Both the position numbers and the translations under genes were made by a program. Below the pieces are notes generated by a model. It ran no database searches. It saw only the letters and a list, made by a program, of their open reading frames with translations, and had not been told where the DNA came from. A stretch of DNA of 64,000 nt, from NCBI GenBank assembly GCA_016169945.1, contig JADLSH010000358.1, positions 2,513,001 through 2,577,000 of the forward strand, written 5' to 3'. Below are positions 9,103-20,095 of the stretch, piece by piece (the stretch's first letter is position 1; every line of letters starts with the position of its first letter). This stretch comes from Trachythela sp. YZ-2020. Its lineage: Eukaryota > Cnidaria > Anthozoa > Malacalcyonacea > Clavulariidae.

Positions 9103-9582
9103 CTAAGGTGGCTCCATACAGTTCCATTGCAAATAGGACTGGGTGCTAGTAAAAAAAATCACGCGCGGGAAATTTAAAAACCCCTCGCAAAAATCCCGCA
9201 AGAAGTAAACATGGCTTCAGTTTTTTGTTTTATGCTTCGTCGAGGAACTACAAAATTTCAAGCAGTTTTGAGGCAAAACTTTGCAACTAAATATCACAGT
9301 TGCTTGCAAGACTTCAAAAAGCCTGTATATAATTGTCAAATAGCATGGTTGGCGCTGCTTGACAGCTAAAACTCGCGCCGAAAATGAGCGATATGGCAAA
9401 AGGTCAGGAAATTTGTCGCTACTCGGTTTGTTTACCGCCGGCGTTTTGGTGGTAGCATTCAAGAATAATGACGTTAATGCTGGAAATAATGATGAAACAT
9501 CTGAGAAAGCTACAAATTATATTAGGAAGAAAGGAAAGTTTGCAAAACAGCCATAGGAAAGGAAAACACAAAGTTAAAGAAA

Positions 9583-9684
9583 ATGAACTTGGGTCTGACG
9601 AAACGAAAGCTGTTATTTGAGGATTTGGACGATTGTGAAGAGGAAATGGAACCATGTATGAAGAGAATAACACGTCGTATGGAG
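9583..9684 (+). pseudogene. Transposase leader exon (candidate exon 1)
   Basis: ATG at 9583 gives 34 codons, MNLGLTKRKLLFEDLDDCEE then EMEPCMKRITRRME, ending at a GAG-GTAAAC donor (9685). The next exon begins at 9805 after TTAATATTTTTAG, both in phase 0. The Cys and acidic residues are not a recognised motif. Upstream (9210-9555) another open stretch exists, so the true start could lie earlier. Confidence 0.5.
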
Positions 9685-9804
9685 GTAAACTAAAGAAATT
9701 GCTAAAAGACACTACATGAACATTGAACATATGCCTTCACTTTTATTATTATATTGACAATTATAACATTTGTAACTAATTAAAAGTTGGGTTAATATTT
9801 TTAG

Positions 9805-9901
9805 AAACATGCAAAAACTAAAGAAATCTTGAGTGGCTACCGGATTACAGATTTGGCTATTCTACACAAAGCACTTTCTTCTTGTGAACACTGTCTAAGA
9901 G
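9805..9901 (+). pseudogene. Transposase exon 2 (candidate), SCEHCLRG segment
   Basis: Reads KHAKTKEILSGYRITDLAIL then HKALSSCEHCLR, ending G-GTGTGTTT at 9901/9902 in phase 1. The RITDLxxL...SCxxC pattern is the usual N-terminal signature of the animal Mutator-like transposase-domain proteins, just before their zinc-binding region. Confidence 0.55.
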
Positions 9902-10194
9902 GTGTGTTTAAAATATTTCATGTGAAATTTAAAAGTTACATGTGCAGAAAGTTGAGTATTCTTATGTTGGTAACACATTTGGTCATTTTTCAAACACATT
10001 ACCAGCATTTGAATATAAAATACACACAATAAGACAACCATGGATGCCTAATAACATATTATTCAGGCAACTTTACATTAGGTTTTAGCAAAGAAACTTT
10101 AAAAAACTGGAATTTTAGAAGTTAATTAACCTAAATTTGCACACCTAACAATTCTGGAGCATTTGCCTTTGATCACAACTGTCACTAAAGACTC

Positions 10195-11730
10195 AATACC
10201 ACTGATTTTGCAATGCCATGTATAGGTCCTTTATCTCTTGACAATGTGACAGAAGAAAAAAACTTGGTCTTGCCAGTTCCTTTATCACAAAGTGCCATTA
10301 CTGTGGAGAGACCAACCATCTGAACACATCGGCAGCACATCGGACCGGCAAACATGGTCCATTAACATATGACATAAATTCTCGGGTACTACTGGGAGCT
10401 TTGCATATTCCAGTAGGTGAAACTCATGTCAACAACTTGCTTACAACCATGAACATTCCTCCTCTTAATAATGTCATATTCAAGAAAAGAGAGAGGGAGG
10501 TAGGACATGCTGTTGAACAGATTGCTTCATCTAGCTGTATGGAAAACCTGCAGAAAGAAAAAAACACTGCAGTGTCAAATAACACAATAGCAGATAGCAA
10601 TGGTTTAATTGGGTTCCCAGTTTCATACGATATGGGCTGGCAAAAGCATGGCAAGGGTCATGCAGCCATGGGATTGACAACAGGGAATATCTTGGAATAT
10701 GCAACAAGATGCAAGTGATGTCGAACTTGCAGTTATGCAAGTAGGGAGGGAAAACTAGTAAAACAACATGACTGCAATGGATCTTAGTGTTGCCTGTGAG
10801 CTATGGAATTCTGTGCCAAAACAACATGCTAAGTTTTCAACATACATTGGTGATGACGATACTACAACTTTATCACATCTAACTGAAAATGTACCCTACG
10901 GCATTGAGAAATGGTCTGACATAGTTCACGCTAAGCGGTCGCTCACAACAAGGCTTTACAATCTTTCGTCTAGATGCAAATTTCAAAATTCCTCTGTCCT
11001 GAGTCAAAAGGTTATCAACTACTTAGCAAAACGTTTTTCATATTGTTTTGCTCAAAACTATGATCCGAACAATTTGAAAAAAGCCCTAAAGTGTGTTGTT
11101 CTTCATGCATTTGGAGACCACCAGCAGTGCAATGATTCTTGGTGTGGTTATAAAACAGATCCAAACTCATACAAACACATCCAAATGGCAAGGATTTACA
11201 TAGTGCAGAACTAAAACAAACATTATCAGGAATACACCACTGATGTTGTAGTTAAAAAGCTTGCACCGTTTGCTAACTCACAAAGGAATGAGTCTTTTAA
11301 CAATAATTATTGTTAGCAGCAAAAACTCTAAGACCCGCTTTTACGGAGGCAGTGACACTAATGATTTTAGAGTTGCCTGTGCAGTTGCACAAAAAAATAT
11401 TGGCTATGGTTATGTGGCAAGGACATTGGAAGCACTTGGCATTGATCCTGGCAAAAACTGCTGTGCACAAGGCAAAAAGATGGATAAAAAACTTGCTCGT
11501 GATATGGCTCGAAAGTCAAAAAATGACTTCAAGATAAGAAGACACCAACTGCATGCCCAAAGGCTATCTAAAAATACAACACGAGAGATTAAAGAGGGTA
11601 AAACCTATGAAACAGGGATTGGATTGAATTTAGATGTGTTTGGGAAGGAAAAGAGCAAAATGAAAAATATTGGTTGGAAAGTGGAGTTGGGAAAGGTAAC
11701 AATGGAAAAACTTTTGGGATTTGAACAAAT
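10195..11730 (+). pseudogene. Mutator-like/Kolobok-type DDE transposase core
   Basis: In order: GPLSLDNVTEEKN; a frameshift in an A-run; the zinc motif KCHYCGETNHLN; LLGALHIPVGETHVNNLL; KKREREVGHAVEQIA; VSYDMGWQKHGKGH with the first catalytic Asp; a TGA after RCK (about 10,717); FSTYIGDDDTTTL with the second Asp; VHAKRSLTTRLYNLSSRCKF; HAFGDHQQCNDSWCGY; KKLAPFANSQRNESFNNN with the likely catalytic Glu; and FYGGSDTNDFRVACAVAQ. All three acidic positions are kept. The protein would recognise the 9107/12797 inverted repeats and catalyse excision and insertion. I count at least one stop and three frame changes, so this copy is probably inactive. Naming rests on the domain pattern and the TTAA flanks. 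Confidence 0.75.
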
Positions 11731-11774
11731 GGTGCCAAAATTTACTGAAAGGCCAGTAAAGGTTTATTTGTGTT

Positions 11775-12310
11775 TTGATCCATTGGTTGTATATAATTTC
11801 ATATTTTTTGACTTGGAAACTACTGGGAACTGGAAAGACTGCTGAAATTTGTCAGCTATCAGCAATAAATCAAAAAGGGGACACATATTCAAACTACATT
11901 GTTCCAACTAGAAATATCAGCGCAGGCGCTTCACGAGTAAACAACTTAACCGTACAGTATTCCTTCAGCGATGCTCTCTCATCCTTTCTCGAGTACATCC
12001 GACATACAGCCACTCCAAACAGCAAAACTAGTACTACAATTCTGCTTGGTCATAACTCGTCAACATTTGACATTCCAACTCTTTTCCACAACTCCAATAA
12101 CTCGTTCAAAGACCAACTTTCTGAAATAAATGTTTACTTAGGAGATACTCTGCCCCTAACAAGATCCTTGCTCAAGAACAATCACGCATCGTTGAAGCAA
12201 CGATGAAGTTTGCAAAGTGCGCAAATTTGGATAGCTTGTATGAATGTTTGTTTAAACACAAATTCGATGCGCATGACAATTCATTGATCTTGCAAAGGCG
12301 CAAAAACGTT
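11775..12310 (+). pseudogene. DEDDh 3'-5' exonuclease domain at transposase C-terminus
   Basis: After the transposase core comes VYNFIFFDLETTG, the Exo I motif with its Asp and Glu. A frameshift in the Gly/Thr stretch is followed by TAEICQLSAIN, YIVPTRNISAGASRVNNLTV, LLGHNSSTFDIP (Exo II-like Asp) and, after another frame change at about 12,204, NLDSLYECLFKHKFDAHDNS. FDAHD supplies the His and final Asp of Exo III. This is the DnaQ/TREX-like fold, which degrades DNA 3' ends with two metal ions. It is continuous with the transposase in layout, so it was probably one polypeptide. The exonuclease may process transposon or target ends; that role is inference. Confidence 0.7.
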
Positions 12311-12801
12311 AGCCGCGCGAACAAAAAGACAGCGTAGTTTTAAAATAAGCTCGGTAACATACTACGATTTTTTGCACAAGTATAGCTTATTCTGATGCAA
12401 AGTGAACGTCAAAGTTTTAAAAAATTCTGTAGATTGAAAGCTGCAAAATCCAGGATTTTCTATTGTGCCAATTCTGATCTACAGATTTCTTTCATTTTCT
12501 ACCTAAATACTCTACATCAAAAGTAAAAGCTAAGTACCAAATAAAAAAGGGGGGTCACCGACAATATTTTGGAGATAAAAAAGAAAAACTCGTCATTTAG
12601 CCCAAAAATTGCCAAACTTGGTTAGACCATGTTACCATGGAAACAAAGTATATACCCTATGCACAGCAATAATTTTAAGGGAATGTTTATACTTACTTGG
12701 AATAACTGAGAACTTATGCTTAATGCAAAAAGAACCACATGATTATTGTGGTTTTACGCAATGAAGTGATATATGCTAGAAACTGTATGGAGCCACCTTA
12801 A

Positions 12802-13728
12802 TAGAAAAATTTGCGCTCGGATCCTAATATTGATTACCACCCACTACACTCATGCCAAATTTGGCGCTTTTGTCCGCTCTGTATAGATCCATGCATTTAT
12901 CTACCTGACTACAAGGCGGTAAACAGTAGTCGTGAAAACGGTAAATTTACCGGTTACCGCCTGATAAGGAGAACCGTGGGGATGGAGCCTGCTGATAGTT
13001 CTGGAGGTATGTAACACATTTAATGTTTTCAGGACATTTCCGCATCATTTATAGACATCTCCCGACGGAAGCGTACCCTGGGTCTAAGCGTTAGGGGTGT
13101 AGGTATGTTTTGCCCGACGAAAGGGCGTAAAGGGGCCGGTCAAAACCAAAATTGTCTACTGAGGCCCCACACTGCTAGCAGGAATGCGCAGGTATCGAAG
13201 ACTGTAGGGGGTACAGGGGCATGGTCCTCAGAAATTTTTTGAAATTTAGAGTCTCTGAAACGCCATTTCATGCACTTTGGGGGAAGACTTTACAGAATTC
13301 TGATGATGAGAACGTGTCGTATAAGCAAAAGTGGGGGATAATTACATATCGATCCCCCTCTGCCCAAAAAGTGGGGCGGATTCGTCGCCCATCCCCCCAG
13401 GATTGACGTCCTTGTCACTGGTATCTGCACGCTGTTGAAAATGGTTGCTGTGGTTGTCTTTGTAGCTGTTGCGGTGAGAAAAATAAAATTAACACATGAT
13501 GGAACCAGTTCAATAAGGTTACCATACCATTTTCTGAATGGAATGCTTCCTTTTCTTTGTCCATCTGACATCCCCCTGAAATCAAGAACAATACCTGAGA
13601 CTTAGTTAGCATGTTATTACTGTAATTTTACATTTCAAAATTACAATTATATGGGCAAACATAAAGTAATATGAAATTGTTTGCTGTTGATTGTCCGATT
13701 GGGCTATTTTATTTAGCACCCACACCCT
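12802..13728. other. Spacer between transposon and MITE cluster
   Basis: No credible gene. Short ORFs here have no family signature. Confidence 0.3.
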
Positions 13729-14319
13729 CAGGGGCCGGTTGTTCAAAGCTCGATTAGCGCTAACCCAAGGGTTAAATTTTAACCCTCTGTTTTGGATTAT
13801 GTATTTCTGCATGGCCGTTCGTTTCAAAACTTTATAACTTAAAGTAGAACTTCTGTTGATCCAGAAAAAACTTCTGGAAAAACATATTCAACTTTATAAA
13901 CAAGCTATTGGTAAGTCTTATTTGAAGATTTTCTTTAACCTAGGGTTAACCTAACCATAGTTAATAGAGAGGGCTGGTTTGGAAGCTTCATTAAAGTACA
14001 ATATAACTCATTATCTATGTTATTGTCCGGGTTTATGCAAAAATGTAGTCCTTCATTATCACGTGTTTATTGTATTTTCACACAAACAACCAATAGCAAT
14101 GTTTTGGTTTATTTACCCATCCGTAACTTAAACAATTGCCCAGTTTTGACATGGTTATTGGTTGTTTAGGTGAAAATACAATACACACGTGACGACGAAG
14201 AACTACATTTTTGCATCTAAACCAACATAGATAATGAGTTTCATTGTACTTTCGCGAAGCTTCTAAACCAGCCTTCTCTATTAACTATGACCTAACCGAT
14301 TTTGAACAACCGGCCCCTG
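13729..14319. mobile_element. MITE with CAGGGGCCGGTTGTTCAAA ends
   Basis: The left end CAGGGGCCGGTTGTTCAAA is matched by its reverse complement ending at 14,319; once the inner element is removed, similarity continues inwards for about 45 bp. Flanks are not a clear duplication (CT on the left, TA on the right). It has no ORF of its own and is interrupted by the 334-bp element at 13,956-14,289. Confidence 0.7.
13956..14289. mobile_element. 334-bp foldback MITE nested in the previous MITE, 7-bp duplication
   Basis: Long inverted arms (about 145 bp) start CATAGTTAATAGAGAG and mirror to CTATTAACTATG. ACCTAAC flanks it on both sides (13,949-13,955 and 14,290-14,296), a 7-bp target duplication. 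It sits inside the right TIR of the outer MITE, so it arrived later. Confidence 0.75.
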
Positions 14320-14741
14320 TAGAGGAGCTCAAAGGGGTCACACTCACTCTCCAGGGGTCAGTTACACAGATTTTTTTGCATTCCAGAAGGGTAAAAAGCA
14401 TTAAAAGAAGAGGTTCTAAACAGGTACAGCACAGTTACAACTTTATGCAAGTCTTACAACTTGTTCTATCTTTATAGCCAATGATCACAAAAGCATTTTC
14501 CCTATTTGAAGGTTATACTGTGGTCATCTAAAGATATCAGAGGTGGCCACTGACCATTGGGTGAAAGTTGAGTGTGAAGCCACTGACCACTGGGTGAGTC
14601 ATGCTAAAGATTTATGAGGGCACACTAAATAATTTCTTCAGCTTCCCCTTCCCGATAAAAAATGAACTGCACTTTATATCGGTGTGCTTCACATGTTTAA
14701 AATTTTTACTTACCACTAGTAGTCTGGCGGTTAAGTGTAAG

Positions 14742-15376
14742 AATTGTTCATTTTGTGATAAAAGCACCATATTTGCAGGAAGTATAGACTTTGATATGAC
14801 AATAACTTTTAGATATGGAGGCATCTGAAAAATTAAAGTCGCCGGCGTAAAATTTGGGTTCTTTTTCATTTTCCTCACTAAACTCCTATACTTGTAAAAC
14901 CGTGAAATTCCAAGTTCATTTAAAGCAATAATGACTTACATCATTGGAAAGCTTGCAAAAAAACTATATATAGGTCACTTAAGCGGTTACCTTTATTTTC
15001 CCAATCGATTTCGAGTTATTGCTGTTCCAAAATGGAAAAAATGCCACGAAATCGCGCGAAAAGCCTGGGTACTAGCTTGAAAATGCGTATTTAACAGCTT
15101 GTAACTCAAGAATGATTTGAAAAATCATGGTAACCACTTACATGTCTTGATATAACTTTTTGTAAGCTTTCTGATTCTGTAATCACTTTTGCTATAAGTG
15201 AACTTGCAATTTTATATTTTTCGACAATATAGGAGTTTAATGAGGAAAATGAAAAAGAACCCAAATTTTAGGCCGGCGACTTTAATTTTTCAGATGCCTC
15301 CATATCTAAAAGTTATTGTCATATCAAAGTCTATACTTCCTGCAAATATGGTGCTTTTATCACAAAATGAACAATT
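14742..15376. mobile_element. Inverted-repeat element with 149-bp arms
   Basis: 14,742-14,890 and 15,228-15,376 are near-identical reverse complements around a 337-bp centre, which makes mirrored spurious ORFs (MRKMKKNPNF...) on both strands. The element abuts a helicase fragment on its right. A GGCGGTTAAG occurs outside the left arm and, inverted, within the helicase sequence, so the true ends may lie slightly further out. Confidence 0.7.
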
Positions 15377-15382
15377 CCAGCT

Positions 15383-15797
15383 AAATTTCGCTCTTAACCG
15401 CCTCACTATACTTGATAAAATGGGCTTCGTCGATTGCTACTCCACCCAGATTTTCTACAAAAATCTTTGACGAAAATATTCCTCTCAATGTTTTCGTTGA
15501 CAGAAGACATTCAGGCGAAGTATATGCATGGGAATATATGCCTTGTATCACGTCTTGTATTAGACGATCGTGAGCTTCGTCAGTGATACAAACAGCGGAA
15601 ATGCATAATTGTTTAAGGTACGCAACTTGCTATTCCATCAGCGACTTAAGTGGCGAAATTACAACGATTTTACTGCTACCTTTTGCCCTTCGATGCAATG
15701 AGTCGGACATGATCGGAACTGCTTGGTAAATCAAGGATTTTCCAAAACGCTGTCAGCAAATTCACGTAAACATGCTGCCCAGAAAAGTGATGTTTTA
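15383..15797 (-). pseudogene. RecQ-like DEAH helicase fragment
   Basis: After one frameshift in the Walker A area (LLTAFWK against [12 protein letters not shown] in the adjacent frame), the minus strand reads [58 protein letters not shown] and EAVKSEI. GKS is motif [10 protein letters not shown] motif Ia and IDEAH motif II of superfamily 2 RecQ-type helicases. The TAG is probably a decayed CAG. The fragment lacks motifs III-VI and ends where the inverted-repeat element begins. Multi-copy RecQ-like genes occur in cnidarian genomes. It is too degenerate to act. Confidence 0.6.
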
Positions 15798-16056
15798 AAG
15801 CATCTTTTTTTATTTATTTATTAACTTTACAACCTTTTTTTATCTAAACAAGATATATATTATATATATTATATAATTTTAATTAAAAACCAACATAAAT
15901 GGAAACAAACAAGGTTGAAGGTATGTTCAACAGGACAGGAATCCCATATTAAGATCAACAGATCAAAGACAATGACAATAGTTAAACGAAAACACATATT
16001 TAACACACCAATACATTTGAATAAATACTAACATGAAGGATGCATGAAATTAAACC

Positions 16057-16468
16057 TCAAGAGCAACAACTTGGGTTGTAGGAACAATACGTCTTCCATG
16101 TACGCATTCTATTTACGTCAAAAGTCGATTCAAGTTTCGAAAAATAGTACGTATACAGATTGTGTTTAAAAGAGAAAATAGAAGTACATTCGATGATGTT
16201 AACTGGAAGATTGTTCCAAAGGAAAACAATCCGAATAGTCCCTGAAGAGAGAAGTTCTACAAAGATTAGGCGTAAGTAATTGTTGTTGGTTTGTGCGACA
16301 GACAGATTCTGAAGAGAAGGAAACGAAAAAAGAGACGTCAAGGTCATAGAGACCTTTTAAACATTTAAAAAAGAAGATGAGATCCTTTACTTCCAGCCAA
16401 TAAGATAATGGTAGCCAATAAGATAATGGTAGAAAATGGAGTTTCTTGAGACGCTCAGGATAGGACAT
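16057..16468 (-). pseudogene. LINE ORF2 C-terminal region
   Basis: Two overlapping minus-strand frames include YPERLKKLHFLPLSYWL (with a 12-bp internal repeat, LPLSYW twice), DLIFFFKCLKGLYDLDV, SVCRTNQQQLLTPNLCRTSL and MRTWKTYCSYNPSCCS. This matches the thumb and C-terminal region of CR1/Jockey-like LINE proteins (LPLxYRxExxDLxxFFKCLxGLYDLDV). The frame changes at about 16,200. Confidence 0.6.
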
Positions 16469-16806
16469 GTCATGGTCTTGAAGAATAAATTTAGTTGTTC
16501 TTCTTTGGACGTGACACTCTACAGGAGAGCAAGATCATGCGACGAGCCTTGTCGTAAACGACGACAACGAATATCTGTCATATGGGTGCAATTTCGTCTT
16601 AGAAAACCAAGCATTTGATTTGCCTCAGTAGTGCAACTGATGGTTTTCGTAGACCACTTAAGATCACAGCTTATAGTTACACCCAAGTTGACGTGAGTGG
16701 TTACGCGGTTAACTGATTCGTTGTTAAGATAGAAAAGATGATTTGAAGAAACACGTTTTCGAGATACCCTGAGAAGAAAAGATTTAGAGACGTTAAATTT
16801 GAGCTG

Positions 16807-17031
16807 TCAAGATAGAGACCAATTAACCATAGAAACAAGATCATGTTGAAGGATATCTCTATCTGTCTGCGATTGAATTGAACGATAACACTTACTTGTC
16901 ATCAGCGAACAACGCAACAGTGCTACTTTTTTTGTAGCTGGTAGATCGTTTACATAGAAGATGAAGAGAAGAGGACCTATGACACTACCCTGCGGTACGC
17001 CAGATGATACATCGAGATACGAAGAAGACAC
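16807..17031 (-). pseudogene. LINE reverse transcriptase, motif B region
   Basis: The minus strand reads SSGVPQGSVIGPLLFIFYVN then DLPATKKVALLRC. GVPQGSVIGPLLF is motif B of non-LTR reverse transcriptases. The YADD box is not visible; the region where it is expected reads ALLRCSLMTSKC, indicating a frameshift. Confidence 0.7.
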
Positions 17032-17042
17032 TTCTTCAACAA

Positions 17043-17618
17043 CTACACGTTGTTTTCGATGATGAAGATAATCAGCAAACCATTTAAGAAGCGAACTGAT
17101 ATACCATAGTGTTTTAGCTTAACAATGAGCTTGTCGTGATGTACAGAGTCAAACGCTTTGGCAAATCCTAGATAAATAAGGTCAATTTCTTTACCAGTGT
17201 CAAGAGCAGAACCAACATGATGAAGAATCTTTAAGAGTTGTGTCACACACGATCGATTTGAACGAAATACATGCTGAAGGTTGTACAAGGAATTCCCAAC
17301 AAAGGAAACAATTTGACGAAAAATCACACGCTCGAGAACCTTAGGGACCAGGGAAAGTAGTGAGATAGGTCTATAGTTTACAACTTCATGAGAATCACCT
17401 TTCTTAGGAAAAGGCACTACGTTCGCAAGTTTCCATTCAGAAGGAACAATTCCACTCTCTAAAGATATCTCGAGTAAAGCAGAAAGAAATGGAGCAATAA
17501 CCTCACTACAGTGTTTCAAAAGACAAGCGGAGATGCCATCTGGACCAGTTGCTTTAGACTCGATCACATTACGTAGCAAGGACTGCACTTCACATTCAGT
17601 TATGAATATAGAGTCCAT
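17043..17618 (-). pseudogene. LINE reverse transcriptase, fingers/palm
   Basis: 191 codons on the minus strand: KATGPDGISACLLKHC, SEWKLANVVPFPKKGD, VNYRPISLLSLVPKVLERVI, HVFRSNRSCVTQLLKILHHV and FAKAFDSVHHDKL (motif A with the catalytic Asp). FAKAFDSV shows the usual DxxKAFD with the first Asp replaced (YLGFAKAFDSV), so the first catalytic Asp may be lost. The frame breaks at about 17,043, before motif B. Confidence 0.75.
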
Positions 17619-17770
17619 TACAATTGAGTGTCATTACAATTATTAAACACTGATGCAAAATAGCTATTAAAAGTATCAGCCTTTTGATCTGCTGTTGATA
17701 GTTTCTGATTTTTAAATGTAATGATCGACATCAGGTAGTGATGACTTTGAGGATTTCGTTAAATATCTGG

Positions 17771-18732
17771 AACATTAAATGTTGAACAAACACATTCAAT
17801 AACGTAATTCCAACGATTTTGCACGGCCCTACTGAAAACCGTTTTTGCGATGTAGGTTCCCTGGGTAAATACTCTTATAATAATAATAATAATAATAATC
17901 GTTGTAGTTGTAGCTACCGCCATGTTGTATTGTTGTTGCCGAATAATATATTCACATCACATTAAAGGATTAATTAGTGTCAGGGTCATGCATTGCGGGC
18001 TTTTGTTATTGTTTACATCTTGCCCAACAGCAACAAATAGCGATAAAAATACCTTGTTTGGTACATTTCCGAGCCGGAAAGGAGCAAGGCCGATTATCAA
18101 CGGATGGGTTAAATATATGACGGATTGTAAAAACTTTTCCAGATCTTCTCACCTTGTCGGCCCTAAAAATGGCTGCCAGCAGGAGTTTGAACCCGCCAAC
18201 TCCTGGTTCGACACTAATCATTTAAAGATTTCAAACATATTTAATTTAAAATCCAAAAATCGAACCAATTGCGACGCCCGATATACTTGAACAATTTTTT
18301 AACCAATCAACGAGCATTACTTATTTTCGCGTAAGTGCAACGTCACGGAACACGATTAAGCTTCCATCTTAGCAGATTGAATTTCCCAAATTGCAGGCTG
18401 CAAGCAGGCTAATGACAAAGATGGCAATTGAAACTATTGAACTAACAATATTAACAAGTTGTTAAAATTAGGGTAGTATATGAAGACATTTCGCTGCGAT
18501 CACCATCAAGTACTGTTTTAGTTTTGAGCCTGCGGTAATATAAAAAACACGTGAAAAGAACGTTTGGGATGGACTACAATGTTTTACCGCACGCACACAC
18601 GTTTGTTGTTGTAAAGTAAAGAAAACTCGTTTAATTAAAAATCTTTTGTTTTTGAGTTTTTTATTGTTTGAATATTCAGTAGTGCGCGTTAAAACATGTT
18701 ACATACAACGGTATGATTTGGCGATGAATACG
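17771..18732. other. Spacer with (AAT)n microsatellite
   Basis: ATAATAATAATAATAAT at about 17,878-17,899 is the only clear feature. Open frames on both strands (17,922-18,290 plus, 18,006-18,221 minus) lack family signatures, so I do not call a gene. Confidence 0.4.
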
Positions 18733-19080
18733 CTCTAAAGACCCTGTTCTAAACGCTAAAGTTGAATACATTAATTCTAAATTATCACAGGTATGTGCCA
18801 ATAATAGATGGGGACTAATAAATCATAAAAACATTTTAGCAAACCACTTGAACCCTTACGGGATTCACCTTAATAAACAAGGAACTGCCCAATTAGCGAA
18901 GAACTTTATAGGTTTTATAAACATTGTTTGACAGCCTGTCGCTATTAATCCTATAGAGGATAATACCGCACAACCAGTATCACGCGCTAGCTCTCCTTTA
19001 TCTAAACATAAAGGCTTTAAAGCAGGGTATCTTTTAATACCGTTGCGTGGTGCGGCATTTGCCCCAGTGAGCCCTTTCTA
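18733..19080 (+). pseudogene. LINE relic: SGNH end of ORF1 and start of ORF2
   Basis: Plus-strand frame: VEYINSKLSQVCANNRW, INHKNILANHLNPYGIHLNK and QGTAQLAKNFIGFINIV then stop. The GIHLNKQGT stretch is the His-containing block V of the SGNH domain carried in ORF1 of some cnidarian LINEs (the usual preceding Asp reads Tyr-Gly here). After the stop, PVAINPIEDNTAQPVSRASS then KHKGFKAGYLLIP looks like the usual beginning of the adjoining endonuclease ORF. It is lost after about 19,080. Confidence 0.6.
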
Positions 19081-20095
19081 GGCCCTTTCTGAGCAGTGCA
19101 AAATGCGAACAAAAAAATCCTTTGTGAAGCAATTTAGTCTGAAGCCAATTATGAAACATAATTTTTTGTAGCATTTTTGCTGTTCAAGTTCTTCAATTAG
19201 GCGCTACAAAGTGCAGGAAATGGCTTTTCTGGGCCTCAATTTTTCAATTTTTCCTGGGGGAGCATATCCTCAGATCGTCCAACGCACTTCTTCTGGTTGA
19301 TTGAAAGCACCGTTAATTCTGATCGAATTTGATTGACATTCAGTAAAAGTATTTTGCAAGAACCCCTGTAATAATTGAATCTCATACAATTATTTTATTC
19401 TGTGGAAAATGCCATGTTTTACCTATTTAGCAAAGCTTTTGATCCGCATGAAAACATTTATACCTATTATTGCCATGCAAACTTACAAAGAACGAAGTAG
19501 AAGTCCTGTTATAATTATACCGAAGAAAATGGCATCAAGAGTTAGGGCGGACCAATGTCAGGGACAGCGCAGCAGGGGTGGCTGGGGGTATTAGCCCCCC
19601 CCCTAATAATTTGTCATAGAAATTGCGATTTCTAGTAGGATACACATAAGTTAAGCATGCTGTAATTTGATATAATTTACACAACCATAAAGAAGTTAAA
19701 CTAAAGAAAACATTATTATATACATACGCCAGCTATAAAGGGCTTTTGTAATTTGTTAACGATCAGATACTTCCACTAAACTTCTCCACATAATGGACAT
19801 TTTCCGACTGAAACAACATATACAAACTCCAACAAGAATTACTCCCACAACTTTATCTTTAACTGATGTAATGTTTACTTATATTGGGTATAACAAAACG
19901 TTAGAAGCAGGAGTCCTATATACAGCTTGGAATCAGTGACAATAGTCTTGTTTCTATAATAATTAGGCCTACAACGCTAACCGGTTCAACCATGACTTAA
20001 GTGAAATTATTAATATACTCGTGACTACATCAAGTGACCCTAACGAGCGGTGAAATGATTTTAAGTTTAATATTTAAATGTTGCAAATAAACATG
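19081..20095. other. Spacer, no gene recognised
   Basis: AT-rich. A C-rich run near 19,595-19,605 (AGCCCCCCCCCTAAT) is the only conspicuous tract. Confidence 0.3.

Larger units (their letters stand above)
9107..12797 (+). mobile_element. TTAA-flanked autonomous-type DNA transposon (Kolobok-like)
   Basis: Terminal inverted repeats GGTGGCTCCATACAGTT lie at 9107 and, inverted, ending at 12797. The right flank is TTAA (12798-12801); the left is CTAA (9103-9106), one substitution away. A second end of the same kind at 25,730 is preceded by a perfect TTAA, which supports that target preference. TTAA duplications are typical of Kolobok and piggyBac; the encoded transposase is not piggyBac-like. The 3.7-kb unit contains one plus-strand multi-exon gene for a transposase with a C-terminal exonuclease domain, now broken by stops and frameshifts. 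Confidence 0.75.
15802..17770 (-). mobile_element. 5'-truncated LINE (Jockey/CR1-like) with (TAAA)n tail
   Basis: Starts at a pre-RT segment (KADTFNSYFASVFNN in minus reading, about 17,640-17,690), runs through the reverse transcriptase, and ends in TTAATAAATAAATAAAAAAAG at about 15,805-15,830, a typical LINE 3' tail. The tail abuts the helicase fragment. Upstream of about 17,770 nothing of the element is recognisable. Confidence 0.7.

Noticed and set aside
14612..15470. Mirrored ORFs encoding MRKMKKNPNF... on both strands
   Set aside because: They are the two arms of one inverted repeat (14,742-14,890 and 15,228-15,376) read in opposite directions, not a duplicated gene.
17922..18290. Plus-strand ORF of 122 codons with a Cys-rich, hydrophobic start
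   Set aside because: Could pass for a secreted peptide, but the rest is low in signature, a similar ORF exists on the other strand, and no splice or repeat evidence supports it.
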